Counted from the first letter of the stretch, positions 1 to 8,091 are shown. The stretch is DNA of 8,542 bases from Flavobacteriaceae bacterium (GCA_020435885.1 JAGQYU010000014.1:1-8542), one strand, 5' to 3'. Notes: generated from the sequence alone by a model not told the origin. Program-made: numbers and translations.

Positions 1-133
1 TATAGTAATTAATTTTAAAGCCAACATTAAATTAAAGTTATAAAATCATTAAAAAGAAACTAAATGAAATTAAAATATATTATTTTTTAGTCATTTTTAT
101 GTTAATTATAATTTTATATAAGTTTTTTTTAGT

Positions 134-141
134 TATATTTG
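134..141 (+). promoter_or_regulatory. Candidate -7 box of the SusC/SusD operon promoter
   Basis: The octamer TATATTTG matches the Bacteroidota -7 consensus TAnnTTTG exactly. Transcription would start near 148-150 and leave a leader of about 87 bases before the SusC start codon. No clear -33 TTG lies 17-23 bases upstream, so either the box works with an activator or the match is a chance one in AT-rich DNA. The rest of 1-236 is very AT-rich, and I see no gene, RNA or terminator in it. Confidence 0.4.
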
Positions 142-236
142 ATAAATAAAAGAAAGGAAATTATCCAAAACACTATTGTTATGTATGCGATATTCTTTTT
201 TGATGTTAACTAACTTAATGAATCAAATTATTTATC

Positions 237-3200
237 ATGAAACATTCTTTTAAAAAGTCTTTGCTGTTTATCCTGCTTTTGCTTTCTTGGTTTTCGTATA
301 GCCAAACTAGGACTATTTCAGGTGTTGTAACTGGCAACGACAACACACCTCTTCCGGGGGCTGCAGTACAGGTTAAGAATAGCTCTGTTGCTACAGTAAC
401 GGATTTTGACGGTAAATTTTCGTTATCAGTTCCTGATGATAATGGTACAACACTACTCATTTCTTTTTTAGGTTATGAAAGCAAGGAAGTTGTAATAGGA
501 GTGCAATCCTATTTTGAAATTGCACTTACAGAAAGTCAGGAAAATTTGGATGAAATAGTAATAATAGGATATGGAACTACCAGAAAAGAAAACCTCACAG
601 GCTCTGTAGGGTCTGTTAAAGGTGAAGCTCTGGTAAATATCCCATCATCCAGAATAGACCAAGTTTTACAAGGTCGTATTTCAGGTGTACATGTAACCCA
701 AACCAATGGAGCACCAGGTGCATCCAGTATTATAAGGATTCGTGGAGGAAATTCAATTCAGGGTAATAATGATCCGTTGTATGTAATTGATGGATTTATT
801 GCAGGAAATGATTTTAACTTGAACAATCTTAATAGTAGTGATATTCAGTCCGTAGAAATCTTAAAGGATGCAACAGCAGTATCTATTTATGGAACTCGCG
901 GAGCTAATGGTGTAGTTTTGATAACGACTAAAACCGGTAAAGGTATTTCCCCAGGTATACCATCTGTGTCTATAAACATGTATACGGGTATGCAGAAAAT
1001 TTTAAATAAGGTTGAATTCTTAGACGGTCCGCAGCATGCTGCATATGCAAACGAAGATGCTGAATTTAGAAACACAGTATTGCCTTTTCCTGACATTGCC
1101 AATGTACCAAATATCAACTGGCTCGAGCAGATTACTCATAAAGCTCCGGTTTCTAATGTTGACGTTTCAGTATCTGGACAATCGGAGAAAAGAAATGTTA
1201 AATATTACGTTTCCGGTAACTATTTCGATCAACAAGGTATTATAAGGGGATCGGGTATTAAAAAATACATTTTCAGGTCTAACTTAGATTTAGAAATTTC
1301 AGATAAATTTGATACCGGCCTTAAAATGAACGTATCGCGAATTAACAGAGAACAAAACAAAGTTAATCTGGATGCGGCTCTTTATAGTGCCGGGTTACCC
1401 AATAGGGCTATTTATAACGAAGATGGGACTTTTACTGATGCTAACCCGGTATCTGCAAGTATTGCCCGTAACCCGGAGGCTGATATTCAGCTAAGGCAAT
1501 CCAATAATCAAATAACAAATGTTTTTGGTAATTTCTATCTCCAATATGAGCCTATTAAAAGCCTTATTTTCAAATCGACCTTTGGAACAGAATTAAACTA
1601 TAATAAAGATAATTTCTACTTACCCGCAGCACTACCTGAAAACTTAGCTACAAATGAGGGAGGTAGTGGTAGTGTTGGGTATACGTCAAGTGTTAATTTT
1701 TTGAATGAAAACACACTATCCTATTCAACCTCTTTTAATGATGACCATACATTGGATTTATTGGCAGGGTTTACCTGGCAAACTTTTAGGGCAGAAGGAA
1801 ATTTTGCAGAAGGCTTTGGCTTTGCAAATGATGTGCTTTCTTACAATGATCTGGCTAATGGTTCAGATCCTACCCGAAATGTTATCGGAACTGCATGGGA
1901 TAGTTTTCAGCTTGTGTCTTGGCTTACAAGGGCACATTATGATTTCAAAAACAAATACCTGTTAACCTTGGTAGGTAGGGTTGATGGATCTTCACGTTTT
2001 GCCACTTCCGATAATGCCTACGCTTTCTTTCCATCCGCTGCTGTAGCGTGGAAACTTGGTGAGGAACAATTCATAAAAGATTTAAACACTTTTAGCACCC
2101 TAAAACTACGTTTAAGCTATGGCTATTCTGGTAGTCAGGCTATCGAATCATTCAGGAGTTTAGCAATCCTTCGTGGTGAGAGTGCTTATTTTAATGATAT
2201 TATACAATATGCTGTTCAAAATGGCCGACCTGCAAATGACAATTTAAAATGGGAAACAACCAGACAATTGGATATTGGACTTGAAACAGGATTCTTTGAT
2301 AATAAACTTAAAATAGAGCTTGATTATTATCACAAAACTACCGAAGACCTGTTGTTAAATGTACAAATACCTAGACAAACTGGATTTACAAGTAAACTAC
2401 AAAACTTGGGTTCAATAGAGAACAAAGGTTTGGAATTAAATATTAACAGTACGAATGTGTCTAATGAAAATTTCAAATGGACAACTACTCTTACCTTATC
2501 GGGTAACCGAAGTAAAGTACTTGATCTTGGCGGTGTAGATTTTATAGATATTGCATCACCAACTAGTGGAGGGCCTGCTGCCAGGCTTATTGTAGGAGAA
2601 CCTATACCAGTGTTTATGGGTGTTGATTATCTGGGAACATGGAAGACTCAGGATGAGATAGATGCTTCTGGTATTTCAGGGCAAACTGTTGGTGGACCGC
2701 GATACAGAGATACCAATGAAGACGGAACTATTTCTGAAGAAGATTTTAGGGTATTGGGTACTTCGCAACCCGATTTTATTGGTGGTTTTCAGAATAGTAT
2801 AAGTTGGAAAAACTTTAATCTAGACATATATTTTCAGGGAACCTATGGGAATGAGGTATTTAACATTTTAACCCAATCAGCATTTTTTGGACGACCTGAA
2901 TCTAATAAATATATAGAAACTTTAGATCGATGGACACCCGATAACCAAACCTCTGACATACCCAGAGCAGGTGCAGTAGCTACATTGGCAGATGTTAAGA
3001 ACAATTCTCAAATGGTAGAAGATGGTTCTCACTTAAGACTTAAAAATATTACTATAGGATATAATTTACCTGTAAAAAAATTAGGCTTTGATACAATTAA
3101 AAGTGCTAACATCTATTTCTCAGGTAGTAATTTATTCTTAATATCTAACTTTAGGCTTTTTGACCCTGAAACAAATTTTTACGGAGGCGATAACATAACT

Positions 3201-3269
3201 TCAGGTTTTTCAAGAGGCGAATATCCTTATGGAAGAACGTTGATGTTAGGGCTAAATGTTACATTTTAA
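237..3269 (+). CDS. SusC/RagA-like TonB-dependent outer-membrane transporter
   Basis: Energised outer-membrane importer that forms a lidded barrel with the SusD-like protein encoded next and takes up large substrates using TonB/ExbBD. Residues 1-23 are a Sec signal peptide (KK, then a Leu-rich core, ending near SYSQ). Residues about 27-98 are a carboxypeptidase-regulatory-like beta sandwich. A TonB-box-like segment DEIVIIGYG follows at 105-113. The plug covers about 115-235 and includes IRIRGG, PLYVIDGF and, at 216-232, the family signature SIYGTRGANGVVLITTK. The rest is the beta barrel, which ends in aromatic Phe (GLNVTF), as expected for barrel assembly. An EF-hand-like Asp-rich loop (D825-D836, DTNEDGTISEED) is common in this family. 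The length of 1010 residues is normal and the gene is intact. Substrate specificity cannot be read from sequence, so the starch-specific name susC is not assigned. The start is the first ATG that gives a proper signal peptide. Confidence 0.96.
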   Translation: MKHSFKKSLLFILLLLSWFSYSQTRTISGVVTGNDNTPLPGAAVQVKNSSVATVTDFDGKFSLSVPDDNGTTLLISFLGYESKEVVIGVQSYFEIALTESQENLDEIVIIGYGTTRKENLTGSVGSVKGEALVNIPSSRIDQVLQGRISGVHVTQTNGAPGASSIIRIRGGNSIQGNNDPLYVIDGFIAGNDFNLNNLNSSDIQSVEILKDATAVSIYGTRGANGVVLITTKTGKGISPGIPSVSINMYTGMQKILNKVEFLDGPQHAAYANEDAEFRNTVLPFPDIANVPNINWLEQITHKAPVSNVDVSVSGQSEKRNVKYYVSGNYFDQQGIIRGSGIKKYIFRSNLDLEISDKFDTGLKMNVSRINREQNKVNLDAALYSAGLPNRAIYNEDGTFTDANPVSASIARNPEADIQLRQSNNQITNVFGNFYLQYEPIKSLIFKSTFGTELNYNKDNFYLPAALPENLATNEGGSGSVGYTSSVNFLNENTLSYSTSFNDDHTLDLLAGFTWQTFRAEGNFAEGFGFANDVLSYNDLANGSDPTRNVIGTAWDSFQLVSWLTRAHYDFKNKYLLTLVGRVDGSSRFATSDNAYAFFPSAAVAWKLGEEQFIKDLNTFSTLKLRLSYGYSGSQAIESFRSLAILRGESAYFNDIIQYAVQNGRPANDNLKWETTRQLDIGLETGFFDNKLKIELDYYHKTTEDLLLNVQIPRQTGFTSKLQNLGSIENKGLELNINSTNVSNENFKWTTTLTLSGNRSKVLDLGGVDFIDIASPTSGGPAARLIVGEPIPVFMGVDYLGTWKTQDEIDASGISGQTVGGPRYRDTNEDGTISEEDFRVLGTSQPDFIGGFQNSISWKNFNLDIYFQGTYGNEVFNILTQSAFFGRPESNKYIETLDRWTPDNQTSDIPRAGAVATLADVKNNSQMVEDGSHLRLKNITIGYNLPVKKLGFDTIKSANIYFSGSNLFLISNFRLFDPETNFYGGDNITSGFSRGEYPYGRTLMLGLNVTF

Positions 3270-3284
3270 ATAAAATTCATCATC

Positions 3285-4793
3285 ATGAAAAAATATATAA
3301 AAGAATTTATAACACTTTTTTTAGTAATACTTGTTTCATCAAGCTGTGCCAATTTTTTAGAAGAAGACCCGAGAGATATTTTATCTCCTACCATATTCTT
3401 TAATTCTGATCTTGAAGCAAAAGCAGCAGTTAATGGATTATATGTGCCTCTTTATGATGGCTCTATGTATGGAAGTTATGGCCTTACCAAATATTATGAA
3501 TATGGTGCCGATGTTATAGAACCCAGTAGGGAAGGTGGCGGGGTGCTTAGGGATTGTAATGATTATTTACTTGATGAAGATCGAGATGCTGGCGCAAGAG
3601 ATACATGGATACAATTGTATAAAATTATACAAGACGCAAATATTATAATTGATAGGGTAACTGATAACCCAAATATTACAGAACAAGGGAATGATCAGTT
3701 TTTAGGAGAAACGTTATTCTTGAGGGCATTTGCGTATTACCATCTCACAAATATTTTTGGCGATGTTCCTTATTACAGAGATAATTTATCTATAGACGAA
3801 GTACAAGTGTTGCCTCGCTATAATAAAACTCTAATAAGACAAGACCTTATTACAGACCTACAGAATGCCCAAAACCTCCTTCCATCCTCTTACACTCAAA
3901 GTGAACAAGGAAGACCAACCTCATGGGCAGCAGCAACCTTGATGGTTAAAATCCATCTCATTCTTAAAGATTGGCAAAATGCAAGAGACAAAGCTGTTGA
4001 GGTTATTAATAGTTCACCACATCAGTTACTGGATAACTACGAAGATATATTTGATCCTAATAACGAATACAATGCGGAGAATATCTTTGAAATTGTTTTT
4101 GTAAAAGATCTTAATCCGAATATTATAACCAGTATTTATAGTCCTCGTATTCGAGATGAGCCTAGAAGAAGCGCAGATAGAGCAGCGTTAACTGCTGCCC
4201 TGGATGATAGAAACGAAGGGTTTACAGGCTATGGTCTTGCCGTTGCAAAGTGTGGTTTTGTAGATGTATTCCCTACTGATGATTTACGAAGAGCTATGAA
4301 TATTGCCGAAGAGTACTTGGGCTATGAGCTTAAATTTCAGTATATGCCAAAGATGTGGAACTTAGACCAAATAAATTCACCACGTGAAAACCATGGCGAT
4401 AATTATATAGTATTCCGTTTGGCTGATGTATATTTAATGGCAGCAGAAGCTGAGAATGAGTTAAATGGTCCTAATAATGCTTATCAATACATCAATAAGG
4501 TAAGAGAACGTGCTTATGAGCCAGACCAACCTTATACCGGAATGTCTCAAGAAGAATTCCGCCAAGCCATTTATGATGAACGTAAGTGGGAATTAGGTGG
4601 AGAAGGTCATCGCCGTATGGATCTCGTTCGTTGGGGTATTTTGCTAGATGTTATCCAAAACACCAGACACTGTTCTTATGATCCGGCAGCCAACATACAA
4701 CCGCATCATGTTCTCTTTCCAATTCCCGCAGAAGAGATTTTATTGAACCCTGCTTTATTAGAGACTGATCCAACAAATAATGGATACAGATAA
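3285..4793 (+). CDS. SusD/RagB-like outer-membrane nutrient-binding lipoprotein
   Basis: Surface lipoprotein that binds substrate and acts as the lid on the SusC-like barrel encoded 15 bases upstream; that spacing implies co-transcription and complex formation. The signal peptide ends in a lipobox-like VSSSC with the lipidated Cys at 21. It is followed by ANFLEEDP, the usual SusD start, with acidic residues close to the lipid anchor. Family marks include the helical-repeat segment FLRAFAYYHLTNIFGDVP within residues 139-164, the C-terminal signature ERKWELGGEGHRRMDLVRWG at 432-451, and a tail with NPALLETDPTNNGY. The length of 502 residues is typical and the frame is intact. The binding residues vary across the family and do not show whether the ligand is a glycan, a peptide or another polymer. 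The operon appears to end at the strong hairpin about 75 bases after the stop codon. Confidence 0.95.
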   Translation: MKKYIKEFITLFLVILVSSSCANFLEEDPRDILSPTIFFNSDLEAKAAVNGLYVPLYDGSMYGSYGLTKYYEYGADVIEPSREGGGVLRDCNDYLLDEDRDAGARDTWIQLYKIIQDANIIIDRVTDNPNITEQGNDQFLGETLFLRAFAYYHLTNIFGDVPYYRDNLSIDEVQVLPRYNKTLIRQDLITDLQNAQNLLPSSYTQSEQGRPTSWAAATLMVKIHLILKDWQNARDKAVEVINSSPHQLLDNYEDIFDPNNEYNAENIFEIVFVKDLNPNIITSIYSPRIRDEPRRSADRAALTAALDDRNEGFTGYGLAVAKCGFVDVFPTDDLRRAMNIAEEYLGYELKFQYMPKMWNLDQINSPRENHGDNYIVFRLADVYLMAAEAENELNGPNNAYQYINKVRERAYEPDQPYTGMSQEEFRQAIYDERKWELGGEGHRRMDLVRWGILLDVIQNTRHCSYDPAANIQPHHVLFPIPAEEILLNPALLETDPTNNGYR

Positions 4794-4867
4794 GACGTGA
4801 CAGTAATATTAAAACTCCTGTTTGGTGGAGTTCATAAGCTATTGAAAAAAATATTTGAGTTAGTCAG

Positions 4868-4903
4868 AAATCCCCGACATATAGTAATATATCGGGGATT
4901 TTT
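4868..4903 (+). terminator. Rho-independent terminator after the SusC/SusD operon
   Basis: AAATCCCCGA (4868-4877) pairs perfectly with TCGGGGATTT (4892-4901). After one C/A mismatch, four more A-T pairs close on an AGTA loop. The 3' arm merges into a run of five Ts (4899-4903). It lies 75 bases past the SusD-like stop codon and 74 bases before the phosphoesterase start, so that gene probably has its own promoter or depends on read-through. A weaker six-pair hairpin, AACTCC/GGAGTT at 4813-4832, lies upstream and has no T-run. Confidence 0.85.
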
Positions 4904-4976
4904 ATGAGCTTAAATTAAGTGTTTAATATACTAAATAACTTTATCATTTAATTAAAACCAATCAAGAAATAGCACT

Positions 4977-6965
4977 ATGAAGCATACACGCAGAAAATTT
5001 GTCAAGATGGGAATAGGTGGTGTTACCAATATTGTCAGCCTTAATATTATAGCTCTCGGGTTAGCCAGTTGCAGTAAAGAAGATAATATTGTTCCTGATT
5101 ATAACGAACTTGGCATTACCGAGGTCTTTATTCCACCTACTATTAACGTTACAGCCAAAAGTGAAATTAGCATTGACGGTAAAGGTTTTCAAAATGGAGA
5201 CAAAATAGAATGGATATTAGTTTCAGATACTACAATTAGTTATAGTACAATAATTACTTCAACCACAAGCAGTTCTGCAACCATGATACTGCCGGTTGGT
5301 ATACCTTCTGGAAGGTATCGACTTGAGATATCCCGTAATAGCAAATCCCTCACATTAGGTACATTGCAATTAAATATTGTTAGTGATTATTATGTGCCCG
5401 ATGTCGATGGGATGACCATTAAAGGCATTGTGTTCAGTAATGGTGTGGGCGTTTCAGGTGTAGTGGTTTCTGATGGTGTAGAGGTTACAACAACCGATGC
5501 CGATGGTATTTATTACCTGCCTTCTGATAAAGTATCGGGATTTGTATTTATATCAATACCTGGCAATTATGAAGTACCTGCCAATGGAAATGCGCCTCAG
5601 TTTTTTAAACGCCTCACAAAAAGTCAAAGTGTAACAGAACAGCACGACTTTTCGCTTGTAGCAGCGAACAACGACCAGCATGTGGTTTTTGCTATGGCCG
5701 ATTGGCACCTGGCAAACCGGAATGACGACCTCGATCAGTTTAACAACAACGTTTTGCCTGATGTCAATGCTATGATAGATGCCTATTCTAGTGCTGGAAC
5801 TAAAGTTTACGTACTCACCCTGGGCGATCTAACATGGGACTTATATTGGTACAGTAACAATTTTAATCTTAATGATTATATTCCTTATATGAACCAGTTG
5901 CATTCCCCTGTTTTCAATGTAATTGGCAATCATGACAATGACCCCTATTTCGCCGATGACCGGCTAGCCGAAGATAGTTACCGCAATATATTAGGGCCAA
6001 CCTATTATTCATTTAACCTCGGGCAAGTGCATTATGTGGTATTGGATGATGTGGTATATTTAAACAATGGCGGTAGTGAAGGGACTATTGGCGACCGCGA
6101 TTATAATGAGCGTATTACTACACAACAGTTGGAATGGTTAACCAAAGATCTAACAGCCATTACCGATAAAAGCACCCCAATTGTTATTGCAACCCATACC
6201 CCAATCTACCGAAATCCGTCATTAGACCAGACAGGAAATCAAGTAGATACGTTCAGGTTAGGCAATGCATCGCAATTAATGAGCCGTTTAGATGGTTTTA
6301 CCAACGTTCATATATTGACCGGGCACAGCCATATTAATTTTACCGTTGAAGAAAATCCCACCGTGATGGAACACAATACCGGTGCTATCTGCGCTACCTG
6401 GTGGTGGACTGGAAAAGATGGTTATGCCGGAAATCACATTTGCAAAGACGGCAGCCCCGGCGGGTATGGTATATGGCAAATCAATGGTAAAGAGATACAA
6501 TGGCAATATAAGAGTATCGGTTTCGATGCAGATTATCAGTTTAGAACCTACGATTTGAACAGTATCCACATTACGGCGGCTGAATTTGCACCCAACGCTA
6601 CCGAAAGTGAACTCTCGGTATATTCAGGTCCATTCGCACTACCTAATTCAAACAATGAGGTATTGATCAATGTTTGGGGGTATGACAGTGGATGGCAAAT
6701 CGAGGTAACCGAAAACGGACAACCGCTAACGGTTACAAGGGTAAAAATACTCGATCCCCTACATATCATTTCTTATGAAGCATTGAGACTCAATGTAGGT
6801 TCTGAGCCTACTTCGGCATTCGTTACTGATGAAACTACACATATGTTCAAGGTAACAGCTTCTTCTCCCGATACTACTTTGGACGTTAAAATAACTGATA
6901 GGTTTGGGAATGTATATGAAGAAAGCATGATACGTCCAAAAGCATTTTCATTAGATATGATCTGA
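4977..6965 (+). CDS. Tat-exported lipoprotein, calcineurin-like metallophosphoesterase
   Basis: Predicted dimetal phosphomonoesterase or phosphodiesterase anchored in an envelope membrane. The N-terminus has a twin-arginine motif TRRKFVK (4-10), a hydrophobic stretch and the lipobox LASC (Cys32). The following SKED resembles the Bacteroidota surface-export signal. Residues about 40-135 look like a TIG/IPT-type beta sandwich (inferred from the pattern GKGFQNGDKIEW plus SGRYRLEISR). Residues 149-225 resemble the MetallophosN regulatory-like sandwich. The catalytic core carries every metal-ligand motif: D242-W-H244, G283-D284, GNHD 317-320, H407 and GHSH 449-452. Residues about 480-655 match the MetallophosC type of C-terminal domain (ICATWWW, then GGYGIW and DYQFRTYD). 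At 662 residues it is longer than many relatives because of the extra N-terminal domain. The substrate is unknown; the SusCD neighbours suggest a phosphorylated nutrient. A weak promoter-like box TAACTTTA lies at 4936-4943. An in-frame stop at 4953-4955 limits the start, and no other ATG lies between it and 4977. Confidence 0.92.
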   Translation: MKHTRRKFVKMGIGGVTNIVSLNIIALGLASCSKEDNIVPDYNELGITEVFIPPTINVTAKSEISIDGKGFQNGDKIEWILVSDTTISYSTIITSTTSSSATMILPVGIPSGRYRLEISRNSKSLTLGTLQLNIVSDYYVPDVDGMTIKGIVFSNGVGVSGVVVSDGVEVTTTDADGIYYLPSDKVSGFVFISIPGNYEVPANGNAPQFFKRLTKSQSVTEQHDFSLVAANNDQHVVFAMADWHLANRNDDLDQFNNNVLPDVNAMIDAYSSAGTKVYVLTLGDLTWDLYWYSNNFNLNDYIPYMNQLHSPVFNVIGNHDNDPYFADDRLAEDSYRNILGPTYYSFNLGQVHYVVLDDVVYLNNGGSEGTIGDRDYNERITTQQLEWLTKDLTAITDKSTPIVIATHTPIYRNPSLDQTGNQVDTFRLGNASQLMSRLDGFTNVHILTGHSHINFTVEENPTVMEHNTGAICATWWWTGKDGYAGNHICKDGSPGGYGIWQINGKEIQWQYKSIGFDADYQFRTYDLNSIHITAAEFAPNATESELSVYSGPFALPNSNNEVLINVWGYDSGWQIEVTENGQPLTVTRVKILDPLHIISYEALRLNVGSEPTSAFVTDETTHMFKVTASSPDTTLDVKITDRFGNVYEESMIRPKAFSLDMI

Positions 6966-7038
6966 TAACAAAGACCTTCATCCTGTGTAATACAGTAAGA
7001 AAAGACAATTACATTAATAATTATTTGTTAGTTAGTCA

Positions 7039-7074
7039 AAATCTCCGATGCGCTGCATTGGAGATTTATTTTTT
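7039..7074 (+). terminator. Terminator after the phosphoesterase, overlapping the end of the convergent gene
   Basis: AAATCTCC (7039-7046) pairs with GGAGATTT (7060-7067). The stem extends inward through a G-T wobble and three more pairs (GATG/CATT) to a CGCTG loop, and a run of six Ts follows at 7069-7074. It is a strong terminator for the plus strand. On the minus strand the same stem is followed by only four Ts, so it may also end the convergent hydrolase transcript, but less efficiently. The hydrolase stop codon (7068-7066) lies at the edge of the 3' arm. Confidence 0.85.
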
Positions 7075-7956
7075 AAGTTGAATTTTGGTTTGTAAAAATA
7101 ACTTAAGAATAATTACTTGTTCAATAAAGCACTTGATCAGATCGGTGTACTTGTATCCTAAAGTTGCCCATTCATGTCCTCCTTCAGTACTAAATGCTAA
7201 AATATATGAGGTGTTTAAAAGCTCTAATCGTTTTGCCATGGCTTCTGAACCATCGAGAATTAAATATCCATCAGTATCACTATTACAAAAATGATGTGAG
7301 GCAGTTTCATATGGCACTAATTTGTCTTTAACACCATGAAAAAACATAACCGGCACTTTAGTACTGTCTGTGATATATTCTTTATCAAGAACAGCACCTG
7401 CAAGCGAAATTATTCCAGCCACAGGAAATTTGGGGATATGGCTAAACCTATAATCATCTTTCATAAAAACTAAGTTCAAGACCCCTTCTGCCCCAGCACT
7501 GCTTCCCATTAAGATCGTTTTATCAATATCAAACTCAAACTCATTACTCTTATTTTGTAAAAACAGTACCGCATCAGCTATATTCTGAGCCACATCAACA
7601 AAAGTTTTAACTTTATCATCATCACTACAATCACAACCAAAAGAAGTTCCTCTACGTGTTAGATGATAGCTTATAGATGCCACTGCATATCCTTGAGCAA
7701 CAAAATAGTTGGCAAATTTGACAATCTTTGAACCATCTCGCTTTCCTTTGGAAAAACCTCCTCCATGAACAATTACTATTAGAGGACGTTCAGGATTAAT
7801 TTTCTCTATGATGGAATAAAAATCTAATTGAAGTGTATCTTTATACGTAAATGTCTCTTTTACAATTTCTTGAGACCATAAAAATCCATAATGACTAAGG
7901 CTAAGTATTATGACCAATGAATAAGTCCTAAAAAATGTTTTCTTGTTTTTTTTCAT
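7066..7956 (-). CDS. Secreted alpha/beta hydrolase (HGGG-type esterase/lipase-like)
   Basis: Predicted serine esterase acting in the periplasm or outside the cell. Residues 1-29 form a Sec signal peptide (KKNKK, a hydrophobic core, then LWSQ) with no lipobox. The alpha/beta-hydrolase fold shows the oxyanion motif HGGG (64-67), the nucleophile elbow GSSAG (151-155, Ser153), a likely acid at Asp211 in HGVKDKLVP, and a likely catalytic His261 in GGHEW. This layout fits the hormone-sensitive-lipase, BD-FAE and acetyl-xylan-esterase-like group; the bond cleaved could be an acetyl, feruloyl or other ester. An unusual short Cys-Asp-Cys segment followed by four polar residues (GCDCSDDD, 107-114) could form a disulfide or a loop. 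The length of 296 residues is normal. The gene converges on the phosphoesterase, and its last Lys codons lie opposite that gene's terminator T-run. Assignment to the same pathway rests only on proximity. Confidence 0.88.
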   Translation of the reverse strand: MKKNKKTFFRTYSLVIILSLSHYGFLWSQEIVKETFTYKDTLQLDFYSIIEKINPERPLIVIVHGGGFSKGKRDGSKIVKFANYFVAQGYAVASISYHLTRRGTSFGCDCSDDDKVKTFVDVAQNIADAVLFLQNKSNEFEFDIDKTILMGSSAGAEGVLNLVFMKDDYRFSHIPKFPVAGIISLAGAVLDKEYITDSTKVPVMFFHGVKDKLVPYETASHHFCNSDTDGYLILDGSEAMAKRLELLNTSYILAFSTEGGHEWATLGYKYTDLIKCFIEQVIILKLFLQTKIQLKK

Positions 7957-8091
7957 AAATTGCTTAAGCTAAAGAAACAATAAAATACTGAATTCTCCTT
8001 AAACATCATTGAAATACAAGTTAAGTAAAATAATACTATAATTTTAAGTGATTTATTAAAAATCATACTTTTTAAGTAAACTGTTTTACTA

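Noticed and set aside
1..236. Possible promoter-proximal regulator gene, small RNA or insertion-sequence end at the left edge
   Set aside because: No open frame with coding character, inverted-repeat end or structured RNA could be seen. The stretch is simple AT-rich upstream DNA apart from the TATATTTG box.
218..253. Short 11-codon frame overlapping the SusC start, as a possible leader peptide
   Set aside because: It is out of frame with SusC, has no notable codon runs or attenuator hairpin, and such short frames are expected by chance.
2709..2744. EF-hand-like loop DTNEDGTISEED in the SusC-like protein, as a special calcium sensor
   Set aside because: An Asp-rich loop of this form before the late barrel strands is a routine feature of many SusC-family proteins, so it is not a novelty here.
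4813..4832. Hairpin AACTCC/GGAGTT after the SusD stop codon, as a riboswitch or small RNA
   Set aside because: It is only six pairs with an eight-base loop, has no T-run, and I see no surrounding conserved structure. The stronger terminator downstream explains the region.
7962..7969. Palindrome GCTTAAGC five bases before the hydrolase start codon
   Set aside because: Eight-base palindromes are frequent in AT-rich DNA. There is no second copy at the other promoters and no known operator of this sequence that I can name.
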